Shown here piece by piece: positions 46,986 through 58,800 of a stretch of 64,000 nucleotides of DNA; positions within the stretch are counted from its first letter, which is position 1, and every line of letters begins with the position of its first letter. The notes under the pieces are model-generated. The model searched no databases and was not told the origin of the DNA. It was given only the letters and a program-made list of their open reading frames with translations. The translations under genes and the position numbers were made by a program. Origin of the DNA: Dasypus novemcinctus (Eukaryota; Chordata; Mammalia; Cingulata; Dasypodidae); contig NC_080698.1 of the NCBI RefSeq assembly GCF_030445035.2, positions 1,433,501 to 1,497,500 of the forward strand, given 5' to 3'.

Positions 46986-48004
46986 GATACAAACAGAAAA
47001 GTATGTTTTGTATAGCAAAATATATACCTCAAAGCCAATTTTCTATGACTTATGAATTATATTTTATATTGTATCACATAATATATCATATTATGTTATT
47101 ATAGTATATTCATTTTAACATTGTCTTGAAAATGGAGAAAATATATCTCTGTGTGGATAGAGAGTGGATGAGAGATCTTGATGAAGTAGCAAGTGCATTA
47201 GTAAGAAATACCCACTGTAGAATGAAAATGTTACAGTATTTGGTGATTGATCCATTCCAAAAGCCTTTTCTGAGACCCCTTCTCTTCGTTGTACCCTCAC
47301 TTTTTAGAACCCTGTGTACTTCCCACAATGGGAACAGCTCATTTTATGTGGTAGAGTCTCTTAACTTACTTGTCCATCCCAGTAGATTGTAATGTTTGTA
47401 TGGAACCAGGATCAATAATATTTTTCTTTTTGCTTCATAAGATGTATAATATGTTCTCAAATGTTTGTCGTACAAATGAGTATTTGTGGACTCTAATATA
47501 ATAGAATCCTTATGGTATAGCCTTTGTCATTCTGCTTTTAAGACTCTTATTTGGCCCTTAGAATAGGAAATCTGCATCAGAGGAGACTTTCTTTGCAGCC
47601 TCTCATTTATCAGACATGTACTTGAAGTGTGAATTTGTTTGTCCTTTTGAAAGGCACTGAGCGTCTTTGGACTCCCAATGCTGGCTTGATGGGGCTGCTG
47701 GCCTCAGGAAGGACAGGGCTGACCTGTCCAGACCAGGGCATGTCTGTCTCTGAAAGCTTGACGTGTGCTTGGTGGTGAGGATCTGTCCCCTGGGCATGTG
47801 GCCGTTGACACCCTGCTTCACCTTCCTTAATGGGGACTGGTCAAGTGGATGTGACACAAAATTGACTTTTGATTTGAGAAATAAAGCAATATATTTTAAA
47901 GAGTAGTACTGAACCCTGAAATTCTCTTGATCACTCAAGCGTGATGACCAGTATGGATTGTCCCAGTTCTTTGGCTCAGTGTTGTCTTTCTTCATGAAGC
48001 AATC
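46986..48004. other. Mixed AT-rich stretch without recognised features
   Basis: It includes an A/T-only-like zone at 47.04-47.12 kb. Short open frames at 47.1-47.4 and 47.6-48.0 kb have no recognised domain or splice context. Confidence 0.3.
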
Positions 48005-48120
48005 CTCATATACACACCTATATAGCTGTATACTTATATGCTATATTCCTACATACCTACATACCTACATACCTATATGCCTATGTACCTATACGTCTAC
48101 ATACTTACGTACCTATGTGT
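48005..48120. repeat. Degenerate tetranucleotide microsatellite, (CATA/CCTA)n type
   Basis: Repeated TACATACC, TATATGCC and TATGTACC words in 8-bp steps, with substitutions accumulating on both sides of the clean core at about 48050-48075. Confidence 0.9.
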
Positions 48121-49735
48121 TTATTATCAGCCATAGACGGACTCAGGGACAGAGGAGGGACAGGGTCCGTTTAGCAATTCTGCTGATCTTGGACAGTGTA
48201 AATCACAGTATTGTTGGCCAAGGAGCCTAAGATACGGGTTAGATGAACTGTGAGGCTTTTGGGTGGAATTTGCTTGAATTATGCTACCCGGGGGTAGTGT
48301 CTCATAGTGGGAAAAACGTTGACTTTAGCGAGAAAGTGGCAGGTATTTGAATTACTAGGCATTTCCTCTCTTCAGGCCTTTTTCCCTTCCTTGGGAGAAC
48401 GGGCTGGAGATGCCCCCTGCCTGGTGGGTCCCCGTGACGTAGCTGCCACCGCTGACCGCCTGTGCTGTGGTGAGAGCCGAATGCGGTGTTCTCTCTGTCA
48501 TTCACTCCTTCACGCAGGCGTCCTGGCGGGCAGCCACGCCCGGGCAGTGGGGCAGGGTCTGCTCGGCTTGGAAGGGCTAAAAGATCTCAAGCCAAGACGT
48601 TTGGCCTTTTCTGAAGGCCTTGGGAAACCTCTTTAGCCAAGGATGATCCTTCTAGATATCTTTACTCTGCCCTGAAGGAGAAAGACTGAACCAAGCCTGG
48701 GAGGCCAGGAAGGGCCTGTCCCGGCTGACAGCTGCCAAGGGGCAGAATTCTCAAATGTGTGGCTAGAAGAGTGTTTTCATTTAGCCAGAGCTAAGCCGAG
48801 TTCAACAGTAGGTATTTCCTCCAACCTTAAGATTTTTTCTTTTGTGTTGTTGTAAGTTTTCTATCTTTTCTAGGAAATAATTATTTAAAAGAGCATTTTC
48901 ACTTACTATTCATGTCTTTCTCCCAAATCTTACAAATAGAGGAAGCCAAAGGGAACTAAAATATAGCCTTGGCTGCATGTTCTAGGTGGCTTTTAAAAAT
49001 TGCTCTTTTTTTAATCTCCCTCTTCCCTAGCTAATTTGCATTTTTCCACTGCAAACACCAACTTCAGCCAGCCTTTATATATGAAGTTAATTTCAGCAGG
49101 AAAATGTGATAGCAACGTTTCTTGGGGTCTCAGCAGCAGCTTATCCTACAGTGGTGACATATTGACTGATAAGTCGTGTAGTGTGAAATGAACAATGTCA
49201 TGTCTTTGGGGTTTCTGATCTTAATTCCTGACAAAGAAATGATAAAGCTCATACCAGCTGGGATTTTATTCTCTCCAGCCCACTTTCTTTGTGTCAGACC
49301 TGCTGGAAATTTTTTGGGAGACAGTGATGATGCCATGCCCCTGAGACCTTCTAGTTTTCTGTAGCTGTGTCACTTACTGGAAGCCAGTGAGGGTTAATCG
49401 AATTTGATTAGACCCCAAAAGCATGTATCTTCAGGGGAGGTGCTTTGCGCTATGAGAACCCACAGATAGGGAGAGTCTAGAATATAGTGCTTGGATGTTC
49501 TCTTTTGGCTCATCCAGGTGCTTCAGGTGTATCACCTGCAAGTCGGAATGGCAGTCATGTAAAACTTAAATACATGTCGGCTCTAGATTGAAGTTCAAAT
49601 TTAAAAACAGCATGGACTTTAGGAATATTCTTTTAAAATATTTTCATATGCATGAAAGGAAATATCTGGTCGGTATATTTGTCTCTCCTAATGAACCTTT
49701 GAGCAGCAGACAGATTAGAAGCACAGGTTCAAGAG
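48121..49735. other. No recognised gene or repeat
   Basis: Mixed composition. 48.3-48.65 kb has a short GC-richer island-like part with an open frame but no domain. Nothing else identified. Confidence 0.3.
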
Positions 49736-49830
49736 GCACATCTCCTTGGCTTGACACACCGGGCGACTTAATGCTCTGTGCCTCAGTTTCCCTCAATTAA
49801 CTAATAGAAACTATAATAACAGCAAGACTC
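49736..49830 (+). mobile_element. MIR fragment
   Basis: GGGCGACTTAATGCTCTGTG and CCTCAGTTTCCCTCAATT match the core of the MIR SINE (the CTCTGTGCCTCAGTTTCC motif), followed by a decayed TAATAGAAACTATAATAAC. Confidence 0.6.
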
Positions 49831-49984
49831 TTGAGAAACTTTAGACTAGAGCTGGGTACAAATAACACATTCACCACACCTCTGTGTTTGGGCCATGGAG
49901 TAATGTTTTCAGAGGATGTGATGATGATGTAGAAATAGTGTGAGTTTTCTGGAATCATTTTTTAACGTTTAAAGATATATTTGA

Positions 49985-50389
49985 GGGAAGCAGATGTGGC
50001 TCAACAGAGCATCCGCCTACCATATAGGAGGTCCAGGGTTCAAATCCAGGGCCTCCTGGCCCGTGTGGAGCTGGCCCATGTGCAGTACTGATGTGCACAA
50101 GGAGTGCCGTGCCCCCCAGGGGTGTCCCCCGCATAGGGGAGCCTCCCACACAAGGAGTGGCCCCTGTGCAAAAGGAGAGCCGTCCCGTGCAAAACTGCAG
50201 CCCACCCAGGAGTGGTGCCACACACACACAGAGCTGGTGCAGCAAGATGACACAACAAAAAGAGACACAGATTCCCAGTGCCTCCTGACGAGAATACAAG
50301 TGGACACAGAAGAACACACAGCTAATGGACACAGAAGCAGACAGTGGGGGGGAGGGGGAGATAAAGAAATAAATCTTTAAAAAAAAAAA
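49985..50389 (+). mobile_element. DAS-type SINE with perfect 14-bp target duplication
   Basis: The tRNA-like head has GATGTGGCTCAACAGAGCA and the box B-like GGTTCAAATCC, then the AAGGAGTGCCG body, then an AATCTTTAAAAAA tail. AAAGATATATTTGA is repeated exactly at 49971-49984 and 50390-50403. The head carries GTGGCTCAA in place of the GGCCCAGTGG seen in the other plus-strand copies, so it belongs to a different subfamily. The exact duplication indicates a fairly young insertion. Confidence 0.93.
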
Positions 50390-50639
50390 AAAGATATATT
50401 TGAATCTCTTTGTTTATTTTGGCCTGGAGTTCATGTACTTAAAAAATACATATTTTATGTATATTTATTAAATACAGAATTTTCGCATGGCCCAGGTTTT
50501 TTTCAGAAATGTCATTTTCATTTATTTTGTTTTTCAAAATGAATGATATATATTTTCCTGATTATAACCATCTCAGGGTCCACAGGATAGAGGAATAGAG
50601 TATGGGTTAGAGTGGACTTACTGGTGTTCTGCTGGGGAA

Positions 50640-51040
50640 CTGTTGTGATTAGTAAGGGAAGAAATTGTAGTAGAGATGTGGAGAGGGTGGCCACGGTGGC
50701 TGCTGATGATCAGGAGAGGGAAGAAGAGATAAGGCGTGGGGGCATTTTCAGGATTTGGAGTTGTCCTGGGTGGTGCTGCAGGGACGGATGCTGGACGTTG
50801 TGTGTCCTGTCATGGCCCACTAGGTAGACTGGGGAGAGTGTAAACTGCAGTGTAAACCACTGTCCATGTGCTGCAGTGGTGCTCCAGAATGTATTCGCCG
50901 GGTGCAGTGGGTGTGCCATGATGATGGAAGAGGTTTTTGATGTGGGAGGGGTGGGGTGGGTGGGATGGGGGGTATATGGGGACCTCATTTTTTTTTAATG
51001 TAACATTTAAAAGAAAATGAAGAAAAATAAAATAAAATTA
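50640..51040 (+). mobile_element. 5'-truncated younger L1, 3' end only
   Basis: It is homologous to 16530-16872: GATGTGGAGAGGGTGGCCAC, AGTGTAAACTGCAGTGTAAA, and a terminal GACCTCATTTTTTTTTAATG with a T-rich then A-rich tail. The homologous upstream part may begin nearer 50590. Confidence 0.65.
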
Positions 51041-51069
51041 ATGGACATTATTTTTATATAGAGAAATGT

Positions 51070-51830
51070 GAAGAATATTACTGTTAATAATTCCACCTGT
51101 TTTGACACACTTTGGTTTGAGTTTTCAGCACCTAGTACTTATAAAAGTGCTCAGTGAACATTTGCAAAGATTTGCACATACACACACGCACACATCTTTA
51201 TACTACATGTGTTTTCTAAATCCTTTTAAAATAACCACTATACCTAGGAGATATTTCTATATCACTGGCTAGAGGTATACCCAATTTTCTTTCTTCTTAA
51301 AGTTTGTAGATTATCAAACAATTTAGATTTATTGTATCAAATTGGCTGATGTAATTACTGCAACTTCTTTTCAAATATTGTTTGATATATTTTTGCATAT
51401 TCTTTTACCCTCTTGAGTCGTTTTGTTTTAAATGTCTTATATAGAACATAATAAAGTTGGTTATCTTTTTTGTAACCCAGTTTGAGAGTCTCTTTTTTAA
51501 AAAGTGATTTTATCTCATTTATAACTATTATAAATTACATGTTGATCTTATTTCTGTCATCTTATTTTTGTTTGTCTACTTCTAACATCTGGGTCATCTC
51601 AGCATCTGTTTCCTTTTTCTCTTGACCTTGGGTGGCTTTTTTCTGTACCTCACGTGTCTAGCAGTCGTTAATTATGTATTGAACATTGTAGATGGGATGT
51701 TGTAGAGACTTTGGTTTCTGTAGTCTTCTGAAGAGGGTTGAGTTTTCTTTTTTAAGACAGTTAAATTATTGACTGGTCATTGATTTTCTGGAGCTTGGTT
51801 TCACACTTTATTTGTAGGAATCCTGGGTTT
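51070..51830 (-). mobile_element. Old L1 fragment, antisense
   Basis: AT-rich antisense L1 words in order, including CAGTTTGAGAGTCTCTTTTT, TAACTATTATAAATTACATG and GTTGTAGAGACTTTGGTTTC. No open frame. Confidence 0.6.
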
Positions 51831-52120
51831 GCCCTTGATCCCAGGATACAGTTTTTAATCCCCAGGATGTGGTCCCTTTCTAGCTTCAGAGGAAGGTCGA
51901 GGCGTTCACCAGCTCCTCTAGAGCGGCAGAGGTCATGCCTGGCCCGCTCCTTCCCTGGAGGACAGCGCCTGAAGTCTCAGCTGTCCCTGTATTGCTTTCA
52001 GCTTGGGTTTGCTGCAATTTCCCCCACACCGACCCAGGCCTGGGCTTAGCCTAGGGCCAGAAAAGATTCCAGGCAGACGCTGGAGCTCCCCTCGGGGCTC
52101 TCCCCCCACACACACACTTT

Positions 52121-52517
52121 CTGGCCGCCTGGCCTCGCTGACCCCATCCTCCCTGCCCCTGACCTCTGGTCACTACCCCCCATCTTCTCGCCTCACTGAC
52201 CCGTCCTCCCTGCCCCCCGACCTCTGGTCACTGCACACTTCCTGTCCACGCTAACCCCGTCCTCTCTATCCCCTGACCTCTGGTCACTATACTACCTGCT
52301 GGCCTCGCTGACCCCGTCCTCCCTGGCCCCTGACTTCTGGTCGCTGCACACCTCCTGGCCTCGCTGACCCCATCCTCCCTGCCCCCTGACCTCTGGTCAC
52401 TGCACACCTCCTGGCCTCCCTGACCCCATTCTCCCTGCCCCCTGACCTCTGGTCACTGCACACCTCCTGGCCTCGCTGACCCCGTCCTTCCTGCCCCCTG
52501 ACCTCTGGTCACTGCAC
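52121..52517. repeat. Minisatellite, about 56-bp unit, seven copies
   Basis: Each unit reads CTGGCCTCGCTGACCCC, a GTCCTCCCTGCCCCC link, TGACCTCTGGTCACTG and CACACCTC. The last three to four copies are very similar, while the first three vary in length and sequence. Confidence 0.95.
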
Positions 52518-52890
52518 CACTGTCTGGTCATTGTTCTCACTGCGGACACCGCCTGTGGCTGTGGCTTCTGTCTCTCAAGGGTTAATCACCCAAAAGAACT
52601 TCTCCTTTTGGTGGTTTTCTGGTGCCTTCAGGAAGTTATTTTTGTGTTTTTTTTCCGGAGGGTATAATTGTTATCTGCGGGAGGGTTATTCTGCTCGAGC
52701 GGCTCCTCTCTTACTGGAACTTACTTGGAATAGCAGCTGTGTCATTTCCCAGGGAGCAGGTCTCCCACGTCACCTGGCGTCTCCCCACTGGAGGACTTGG
52801 TCGTGTTCCTGTACTTTTTGCCGGGCACAGCGCAGCTCAGCTAGGGTCTGCCCTGGAACGGGACCCTGGGCTCATGCTGTGCTGCTGATC
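52518..52890. other. Unassigned stretch
   Basis: Mixed DNA. A plus-strand frame is open at 52531-52959, but it shows no recognised domain. Confidence 0.3.
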
Positions 52891-53050
52891 TGCTCCCGAG
52901 GGGTGGCTTGGAACAAATTCCTTAGTCTCTCTGCCTCGGTTTGCTCACCTGCAAAATAGGTATAATTGTTTGAATTTCCTAGGATTCTGTGATGATTATA
53001 CTGGTTAAAATATTTAAACAGTTCTTTACCCATAGAACACAATATACATT
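52891..53050 (+). mobile_element. MIR fragment
   Basis: GAACAAATTCCTTAGTCTCT, CTCGGTTTGCTCACCTGCAA and AATAGGTATAATTG are the diverged MIR core, followed by GATGATTATACTGGTTAAAA-type decay. Confidence 0.6.
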
Positions 53051-53059
53051 AGGAAATTT

Positions 53060-53500
53060 TGCTAGTGTTATCAGTTATTTGTCCCAGATATTCTGAAATT
53101 TGCCCCTGATGTGCCTTGGTGTAGGCCATTTTTCATTTATTAAGTTGGACACTAAGTGGGTCCCCTTCATTTTGAAATGAATATTCTTCAGTTTCAGAAA
53201 TACTTTGCATAAACTTTATGATAATTTATTCCTCTCCATTTTCTTCGTTATCTCTTCCTATATTTCCTGTAATTTTCTTCCGTTTCTCTTGAATTTTCTC
53301 TTTTTATGTTTGTTCTGTTTCCTGGGAAAGTGCCTCAGTTTTATCTGTCAGTCTTTCTGCCGAATTATTTTTCTTCATTATCATGTCTTCAACTTACAAA
53401 GTTTTCTTGTTCACTAAGTGTTTGTTTTTTATTTACTTTTCTGCCATTTCTTTTCACAGATGAAATCTGTTTCTCTTTCCGGAAAGCTGATGGTAGCGCA
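53060..53500 (-). mobile_element. Ancient L1/HAL1-like fragment, antisense
   Basis: TGCCTTGGTGTAGGCCATTT, TAAGTTGGACACTAAGTGGG and AATTTTCTCTTTTTATGTTTG match antisense motifs of an old L1 or HAL1 element. Continuation is weak at 54040-54260. Confidence 0.5.
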
Positions 53501-54727
53501 GGGCTTTTTAAAAGCTCTCTGCAGCTCTGGGCAGCGCAGCTCCTTCTTCTGAGCTCTTCCCTTGTGCTGGTTTTGTTTTGTTTCCATGCTGGAGGTTTTC
53601 TCAGGCCCTTGAGCCTCATGGGCCGTTCGCTCCTGTGTAGTTGACTGGAAGCCGTAGGAGCCGCTGTCGGGGGCACACGTTCCCTGCCGCCCCCAGTTGG
53701 CAGAAGCTCCAAGGTAGTGCCCGGACCCGCCGCTGAGAGCGTCGCTTTCTTCAGGGAAGCTCCAGAGCCCTGCTGGGGAGTGCGCCGCGTGCGCCTGGGC
53801 CGGCAGCTTGCGGTGACCCTGCTCTCCGCAGGCTCTGCTCCACGCGGGCTCTGAGCCCAGGTCTCCCGCGAGGAGGCCCCTCCCTCCCTCGTCTGTGGAG
53901 GTGCTGGTGCCCAGGTACTGTTTCCCACCCTCCTCGGGCCTTGGGAGCGAGAGGGCATCCTCGGGACGCCGTTTCCCTGCGAGCCTGGACCGCGGTTTCC
54001 TGCCCCCCAGGTCACTTGCTGCATTTCCCTGTACTTCCCTCTCCCAAATCTCAACTCACTCATCTGCTTGCTTCTTTGTCCCCGTGATTTTTTTAAGTCT
54101 TTTAAAAAAGTCCTTTTCTATCATTTTAGCAGTGTTTGGAGAGATAGCATAGAATATGAATGTTTTAACCCAATACATTAACTAGAAGCGTTATTAAATT
54201 TGATCCTTGGTATTTTACTAGATGTCTAATTTGTAAATATTAAACAAGGTATCTGATCATTCCCCCATCTTCTTATTAGCTTTTGTCTGGTACACCTAGA
54301 AAAATGACGTCACGAGCAGACTGAAATCCTCCTTCAAGTGCTGCGGCCGGTGGGTTTCTGTCCATTTAGAAGCACTTCCACCCCACAGGGGTGGGGGCGG
54401 CGACCTTTGCCTGCTGATTCCTGTGTCCCTGGGGCTCCTGTTTCACGTCAGAGGCTCAGAGCAGCTTTGAAGCTGTCCGGAGCATCCTTCCTGGCGCTGG
54501 CCGTTTGGCACGTCCAGCTGCGGATGGTGGACCTTTAGCCGGTCTTCAGCTAGCTCACAAGGGGCGGGTATCAGAAGGGAAATCCAGAACCTTAAAATAA
54601 CATTTAAACTTATTTCAGTTTTTCTGTTCTTTTGCTAAAACAAAATAACGTGTGATTTCTGGCCCCCTTGAGTAAGATGATTTTGAGTAATTTGGACGAG
54701 GGGAGGCGCTTTGCTCGGTGGTCCACA
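53501..54727. other. Mixed stretch: GC-rich then AT-rich, no supported gene
   Basis: 53.6-54.04 kb is GC-rich with a minus-strand open frame that has no recognised domain. 54.04-54.26 kb may continue the L1-like fragment. Nothing else was identified. Confidence 0.3.
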
Positions 54728-54855
54728 AGCTGGGGACCCTGCCTCAGTTTTTCCACCTGTTGAATGTGGATGGTAATAATACCTGCTTCTCAGGGCTGTC
54801 GTGAGGAATGAGCTAAGCAGCATATGCAGAGCACTCACAGCAGTGCCTGGCTGCC
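54728..54855 (+). mobile_element. MIR SINE fragment
   Basis: GCCTCAGTTTTTCCACCTG, GAATGTGGATGGTAATAATA, CCTGCTTCTCAGGGCTGTCG and CAGTGCCTGGCTGCC follow the MIR consensus closely and in order. Confidence 0.8.
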
Positions 54856-55107
54856 AGCAGCTGTCCGCGAGGGTCTGCTGTTCCCTGGTCTGCATCAGGC
54901 GCTCGAGGCCGAGTGGTGCAGGCGTCACAACCGTGCCACTGTTTTTATCCCCACTTAAGATAGCAGAAGAATATGTCAATGACAAATCGGGCAGCTGGGA
55001 CCTGAGTACAGCTAGAAAAGCTGAACAATGCACCCGTGGAGTGCTTACCTGCCTGAAGGCGTTAGAGCGCGCCCAAGGGAGGGAGGAGCCAGGGGTCTGA
55101 ACCGCGA

Positions 55108-55240
55108 TGAGGTGGCGATGGCCAGGGAGGGGGCGATGGCCAGGGAGGGGGCGATGGCCAGGGGAGGGGGCGATGGCCGGGGAGGGGGCGATGGCCAGAG
55201 GAGGAGGCCGGCGATGGCCAGGGGAGGGGGCCGGCGATGG
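55108..55240. repeat. G-rich minisatellite, 18-23 bp units
   Basis: Seven or so units of GGCGATGGCCAGGGAGGGG. The last ones gain GGCCG and AGGAGG inserts and lose regularity. The G-rich plus strand could form quadruplexes. Confidence 0.92.
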
Positions 55241-55387
55241 AGGCCAGCCTTCCCTGGGGCAGTTTCCAGCTCTCAGAGCTGAGCTGGGCTTTCGACAATC
55301 TTTCGGGGCCAGGGAGATGAAACTCGGGGCAGAGCCTGACCGGGGAGGGGATCCTCTTGAAAACCCCTCATTTTGGGTTGAGATCCC

Positions 55388-55887
55388 TGTAGCGGTTTGA
55401 CATTATTGATGAATGCCAAAAAGAAATATTGGATTATGTTTGTAAACTGATCTTTTCCTCTGGGCATACTAGATTATATTGGATTCAGAGGTTTACTTGA
55501 TTAAGTAATTAGGTGATCCTCTTGTGCCAGCAGGGCGTTGAGCCCCACCCTTGGTGGGTGGGCAATCACGGATAAAAGGCATGGCAAGGGACAGAGTTGC
55601 GGGTTTTTGACGTTAGAGTTTTGATGTTGGAGTTTGATGCTGAAGCCTTAAGCTGGAGCTCCAGGAAGTAAGGAAAGAGAAGCCAGCCCCAGGAAGGGAG
55701 GAACCCAGGAAGCCTGAACCCTCGCAGATGCAGCAGCTATCTTGCTCCAACATGTGGAAACAGACTTTGGTAAGGAAAGTAACTTATGCTTTACAGCCTG
55801 GTATCTCCTACCCCAAATAAATACCCGTTATAAAAACCAACCAATTTCTGGTATTTTCCATCAGCATCCCTTTGACTGACTAATACA
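55388..55887 (+). repeat. 5' LTR of the MaLR-like element
   Basis: TGTAGCGGTTTGACATTATT to CTGACTAATACA. It contains the TATA-like GATAAAAGGCA near 55571 and AATAAA near 55817, in the order of a plus-strand LTR. Confidence 0.88.
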
Positions 55888-57416
55888 GAATTTGGTACCA
55901 AGGAGTGGGAAAGTGTTTTTGCAATTACTAAAATGCTGAAATGGTTTTATAAATGGGTAAGTGGTATTTTTTGGAGGAACTGTGAGATGCTTGGATAAAA
56001 GACCTAGAGTGATTTGAAGAGACTGTTGATAGCAATATGGGTGCTAAAGAGACTTTTTATGATGCCTTAGAGGTAAATGATGAAACTATTATTGGAAACT
56101 GGAGGAAAGGCGATCTGTGTTTTAAAGTTGCAGAGAATTTAGCAAGATTAACTCCTGGTGTTTGATGGAAGGCAGAATTTGTAAATGGTGAGCCTGGGCA
56201 TTTAGCAGAAGAAATTTCCAAAGCAAACCTGGAGAATGTGGCTTGGCTTCTGCATGTAGCTTTTAGCAAAATGCTAGATGAGGGAGATATGCTGAGGACT
56301 GAACTGTCAGGCACAAAAAAACAGAAACTGATTCTGGAAATTCCAAGCCTCTGGAAATCAAGCTCCCAGATGAAAGTGCCCCATTGGAGGACTTAACTAA
56401 ACTTGGAACTTGTAAATCAGGATCAAAGATGCAGTTACCTAGGAAAGACTTGTGGAAAGTCATACTGTCTGATGGCTTGGACCCCTGCTTCTTGCTAAAC
56501 CAACAGACTTTTTGAGAGAGCTGTATGAACAAAACCACTGTCAGCCTGTAATAAAAAGGAAATGGAAGGGAGAGATTGAAAGAGAAACAGCTTTCAGAGG
56601 AAAACCATGGAAGCTGAGATCTGGAGTTAGGAAATCACTTTGGGCCAAGAGAGGAACCCCACCATGTGTACGGAGAGGGTGAGTTTGCCCCAACAGTTGA
56701 AGAGGGTGGATGTTCCTGTCCAATGTTCTGGAAGAGTTTTGCTGCCCCAGGGTACAGAGAGGGTGGGGCACATTCCCCAAGGATTAGGGTGGTTAAGGTC
56801 AGCACACCACAGGTCTGAGAGGGGTGGGCTTGTCCCCCAAAGTTTAGGGAAAGTCAGGTGTTTGAGCCTGTATGCCAAAGGTTAGGGGAAATGTTGTCTT
56901 CACATCACTGTACTAGGGGGGTTAAGTATCTAACCCAAAGATTGGGTGAGGTGTGGCGATCACCCCAGCGTTCTTGGAGGGAGAGGTCTGGAGCTTGGTC
57001 GAGATCCAGATGCTTGATGAGGGTGGAACCAAGAAAATGGCCATTGGGCAAGACTGTGGAAAGGGTCGGTCCCCATATGGCCTCAAGGAGAAGAAACCAT
57101 CATCTTAAAAATGACTCAGTCTTTGAAATTGAACAGAGGATTCCCTGCAGGTCTACCGAACTATAGAGAAACCATGACTCATGTTTCCCTCCCAGTTTCT
57201 CCTTATTATAATGAAAATCCCTTGTCTGTCCATTTGTGTATTGGAAGTAGATGAATTGTTCTGTAAGTTTCAGAGGGCTATAGCAGACAGGACTTTGCCC
57301 CAAGACAAACTGTTTCTTTAAATTGATTGTGATATGATTTAGTACTTGCATTGTAACTGATTTAAGGTTTATCTTTTTTAATATTGTAATATCTTTTTGG
57401 AATTCAGAGGGTGGAG
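55888..57416 (+). other. Internal region of the MaLR-like element
   Basis: It lacks any frame of retroviral gene length. It resembles what I recall of MaLR internal regions in stretches such as GGAAACTGGAGGAAAGGCGA and GTAGCTTTTAGCAAAATGC. 56640-57000 is a loose series of GTTGAAG/GGTGGG-type words. Its role is structural, as packaging and priming sequence for an RNA copied in trans. Confidence 0.7.
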
Positions 57417-57938
57417 TGTAGCAGTTTGATATTATTGATGAATTCCAAAAAGAAATATTTGGATTATGTTTGTAAACTGATCATTTCCTCTGGTCATATT
57501 AGATTATATTAGATTCAGAGGTTTACTTGATTGACTAATCAGGTAAACCTCTTGTGCCAGGAGGGCGTTGAGTCCCTGCCCCTTGGCGGGTAGGGACTCA
57601 CAGATAAAAGGCATGGCAAAGAACAGAGTTGGAGGGTTTTTGATGTTGGAGTTTGATGCTGAAACCTTAAGCTGGAGCCCTGGGAAATAAGCACACAGAG
57701 GAAAGGAAGAGAGGAACCCTGAGCTCAGGAAAAAGAAGCCTGAGGAAGGGAGGAACCCAGGAAGCCTGAACCCTCACAGACATCGGCAGCCATCTTGCTC
57801 CAAATAGACTGTGGTGAGGGAAGTAACTTATGCTTTATGGCCTGGTGTCTGTAAGCTCCTACCCCACATAAATACCCTTTATAAAAACCAACCAGTTTCT
57901 GGTACTTTGCATCAGCGCCCCTTTGGCTGACTAATGCA
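57417..57938 (+). repeat. 3' LTR of the MaLR-like element
   Basis: TGTAGCAGTTTGATATTATT to CTGACTAATGCA. It carries the same signals as the 5' LTR, including GATAAAAGGCA and ATAAATACCC. The final motif has one substitution relative to CTAATACA. Confidence 0.88.
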
Positions 57939-58109
57939 GTCCCTAGAGGTGCTGCCTTGGAATCAGGCTGCACTGCATGCTCAAGCTCACCCGGACGTCT
58001 CCATTCTGGAGCTGGTGATGAGTCCGGCTTGCTGGTGCTGCAGGTGCCTGGCAGAAGCAGATGTGAACCCGCTCTAGAAGAAAGTAACTCGAATTAATCC
58101 TGCAATTTT

Positions 58110-58800
58110 ATAACTCCCATGTGCATAAACTATAACTGAGAACACAAGGGGATGAGATGAATGTACACCAGCAGAAAAAAACAGTCAGTATAAACAGATC
58201 TATAGGATCCCAGATATTGAGTTACCAGGCATATATTTTAAAATAACTATGTTTACTCTATTTAAGGAGATAAAGATGGAGAGTTTAGGCAGAGAAACCA
58301 GAATAACAAAAGAAGAATGAAATGGAAAATTTTGAATTGAAAAACGCAATTACCAAACTTAATTTTAACAGCAGGGTTTAACAGCAGATTAAGCACAGAA
58401 GAAGAGAAAGTGAGTAAATAATTGGAGATTATCTGACCTAGGTCAGAAAAGTCGTCAGAATAAAGCTTAGAGAAACAAAAAGATATAAACGCAGGAGCAA
58501 GAATGAATCATGGAGAATGCATTGAGGAGGCCTCAATGCCACGGGTGCAGGTGGAGTCCCAGGAAAAAGAGAGAAAAGAGAAGTGTTATTTGAAGAGAAA
58601 ATGCCCGAAAATTTCTGAAACTGCTGTAGGTTTAAGAAGGCCATAGATTCAGGAAGCTCTCTCCACGCTACAAGCATGACAAACAAATAACAAACTCTAG
58701 GCCATGGTATTAGAGCTCCTGCAAACCCAAGACACATCCTTAAGAGCAACCAGGAAACCAAAGCAGACGAGGGGCTGTAGCTGAGACCTCCCCAGAAACC
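58110..58800 (+). mobile_element. Old L1 fragment, sense, ORF1-side
   Basis: GATCCCAGATATTGAGTTAC, TTTTAAAATAACTATG, GGTTTAACAGCAGATTAAG and GACCTAGGTCAGAAAAG follow the order of old L1 5' sequences around ORF1. Frames are broken. Confidence 0.6.

Larger units (their letters stand above)
55388..57938 (+). mobile_element. Complete non-autonomous MaLR-like retrotransposon
   Basis: Two directly repeated LTRs (500 and 522 bp) flank 1529 bp of internal DNA. Flanking 5-mers ATCCC (55383-55387) and GTCCC (57939-57943) differ at one base, a target duplication. The internal region opens with TTTGGTACCAAGGAGTGGG next to the 5' LTR, where a primer-binding site is expected, and ends with the purine-rich AGAGGGTGGAG just before the 3' LTR. 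No retroviral gene is encoded, which is the MaLR pattern. The LTRs differ at roughly one base in ten by eye, so the insertion is old but structurally intact. Confidence 0.85.
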
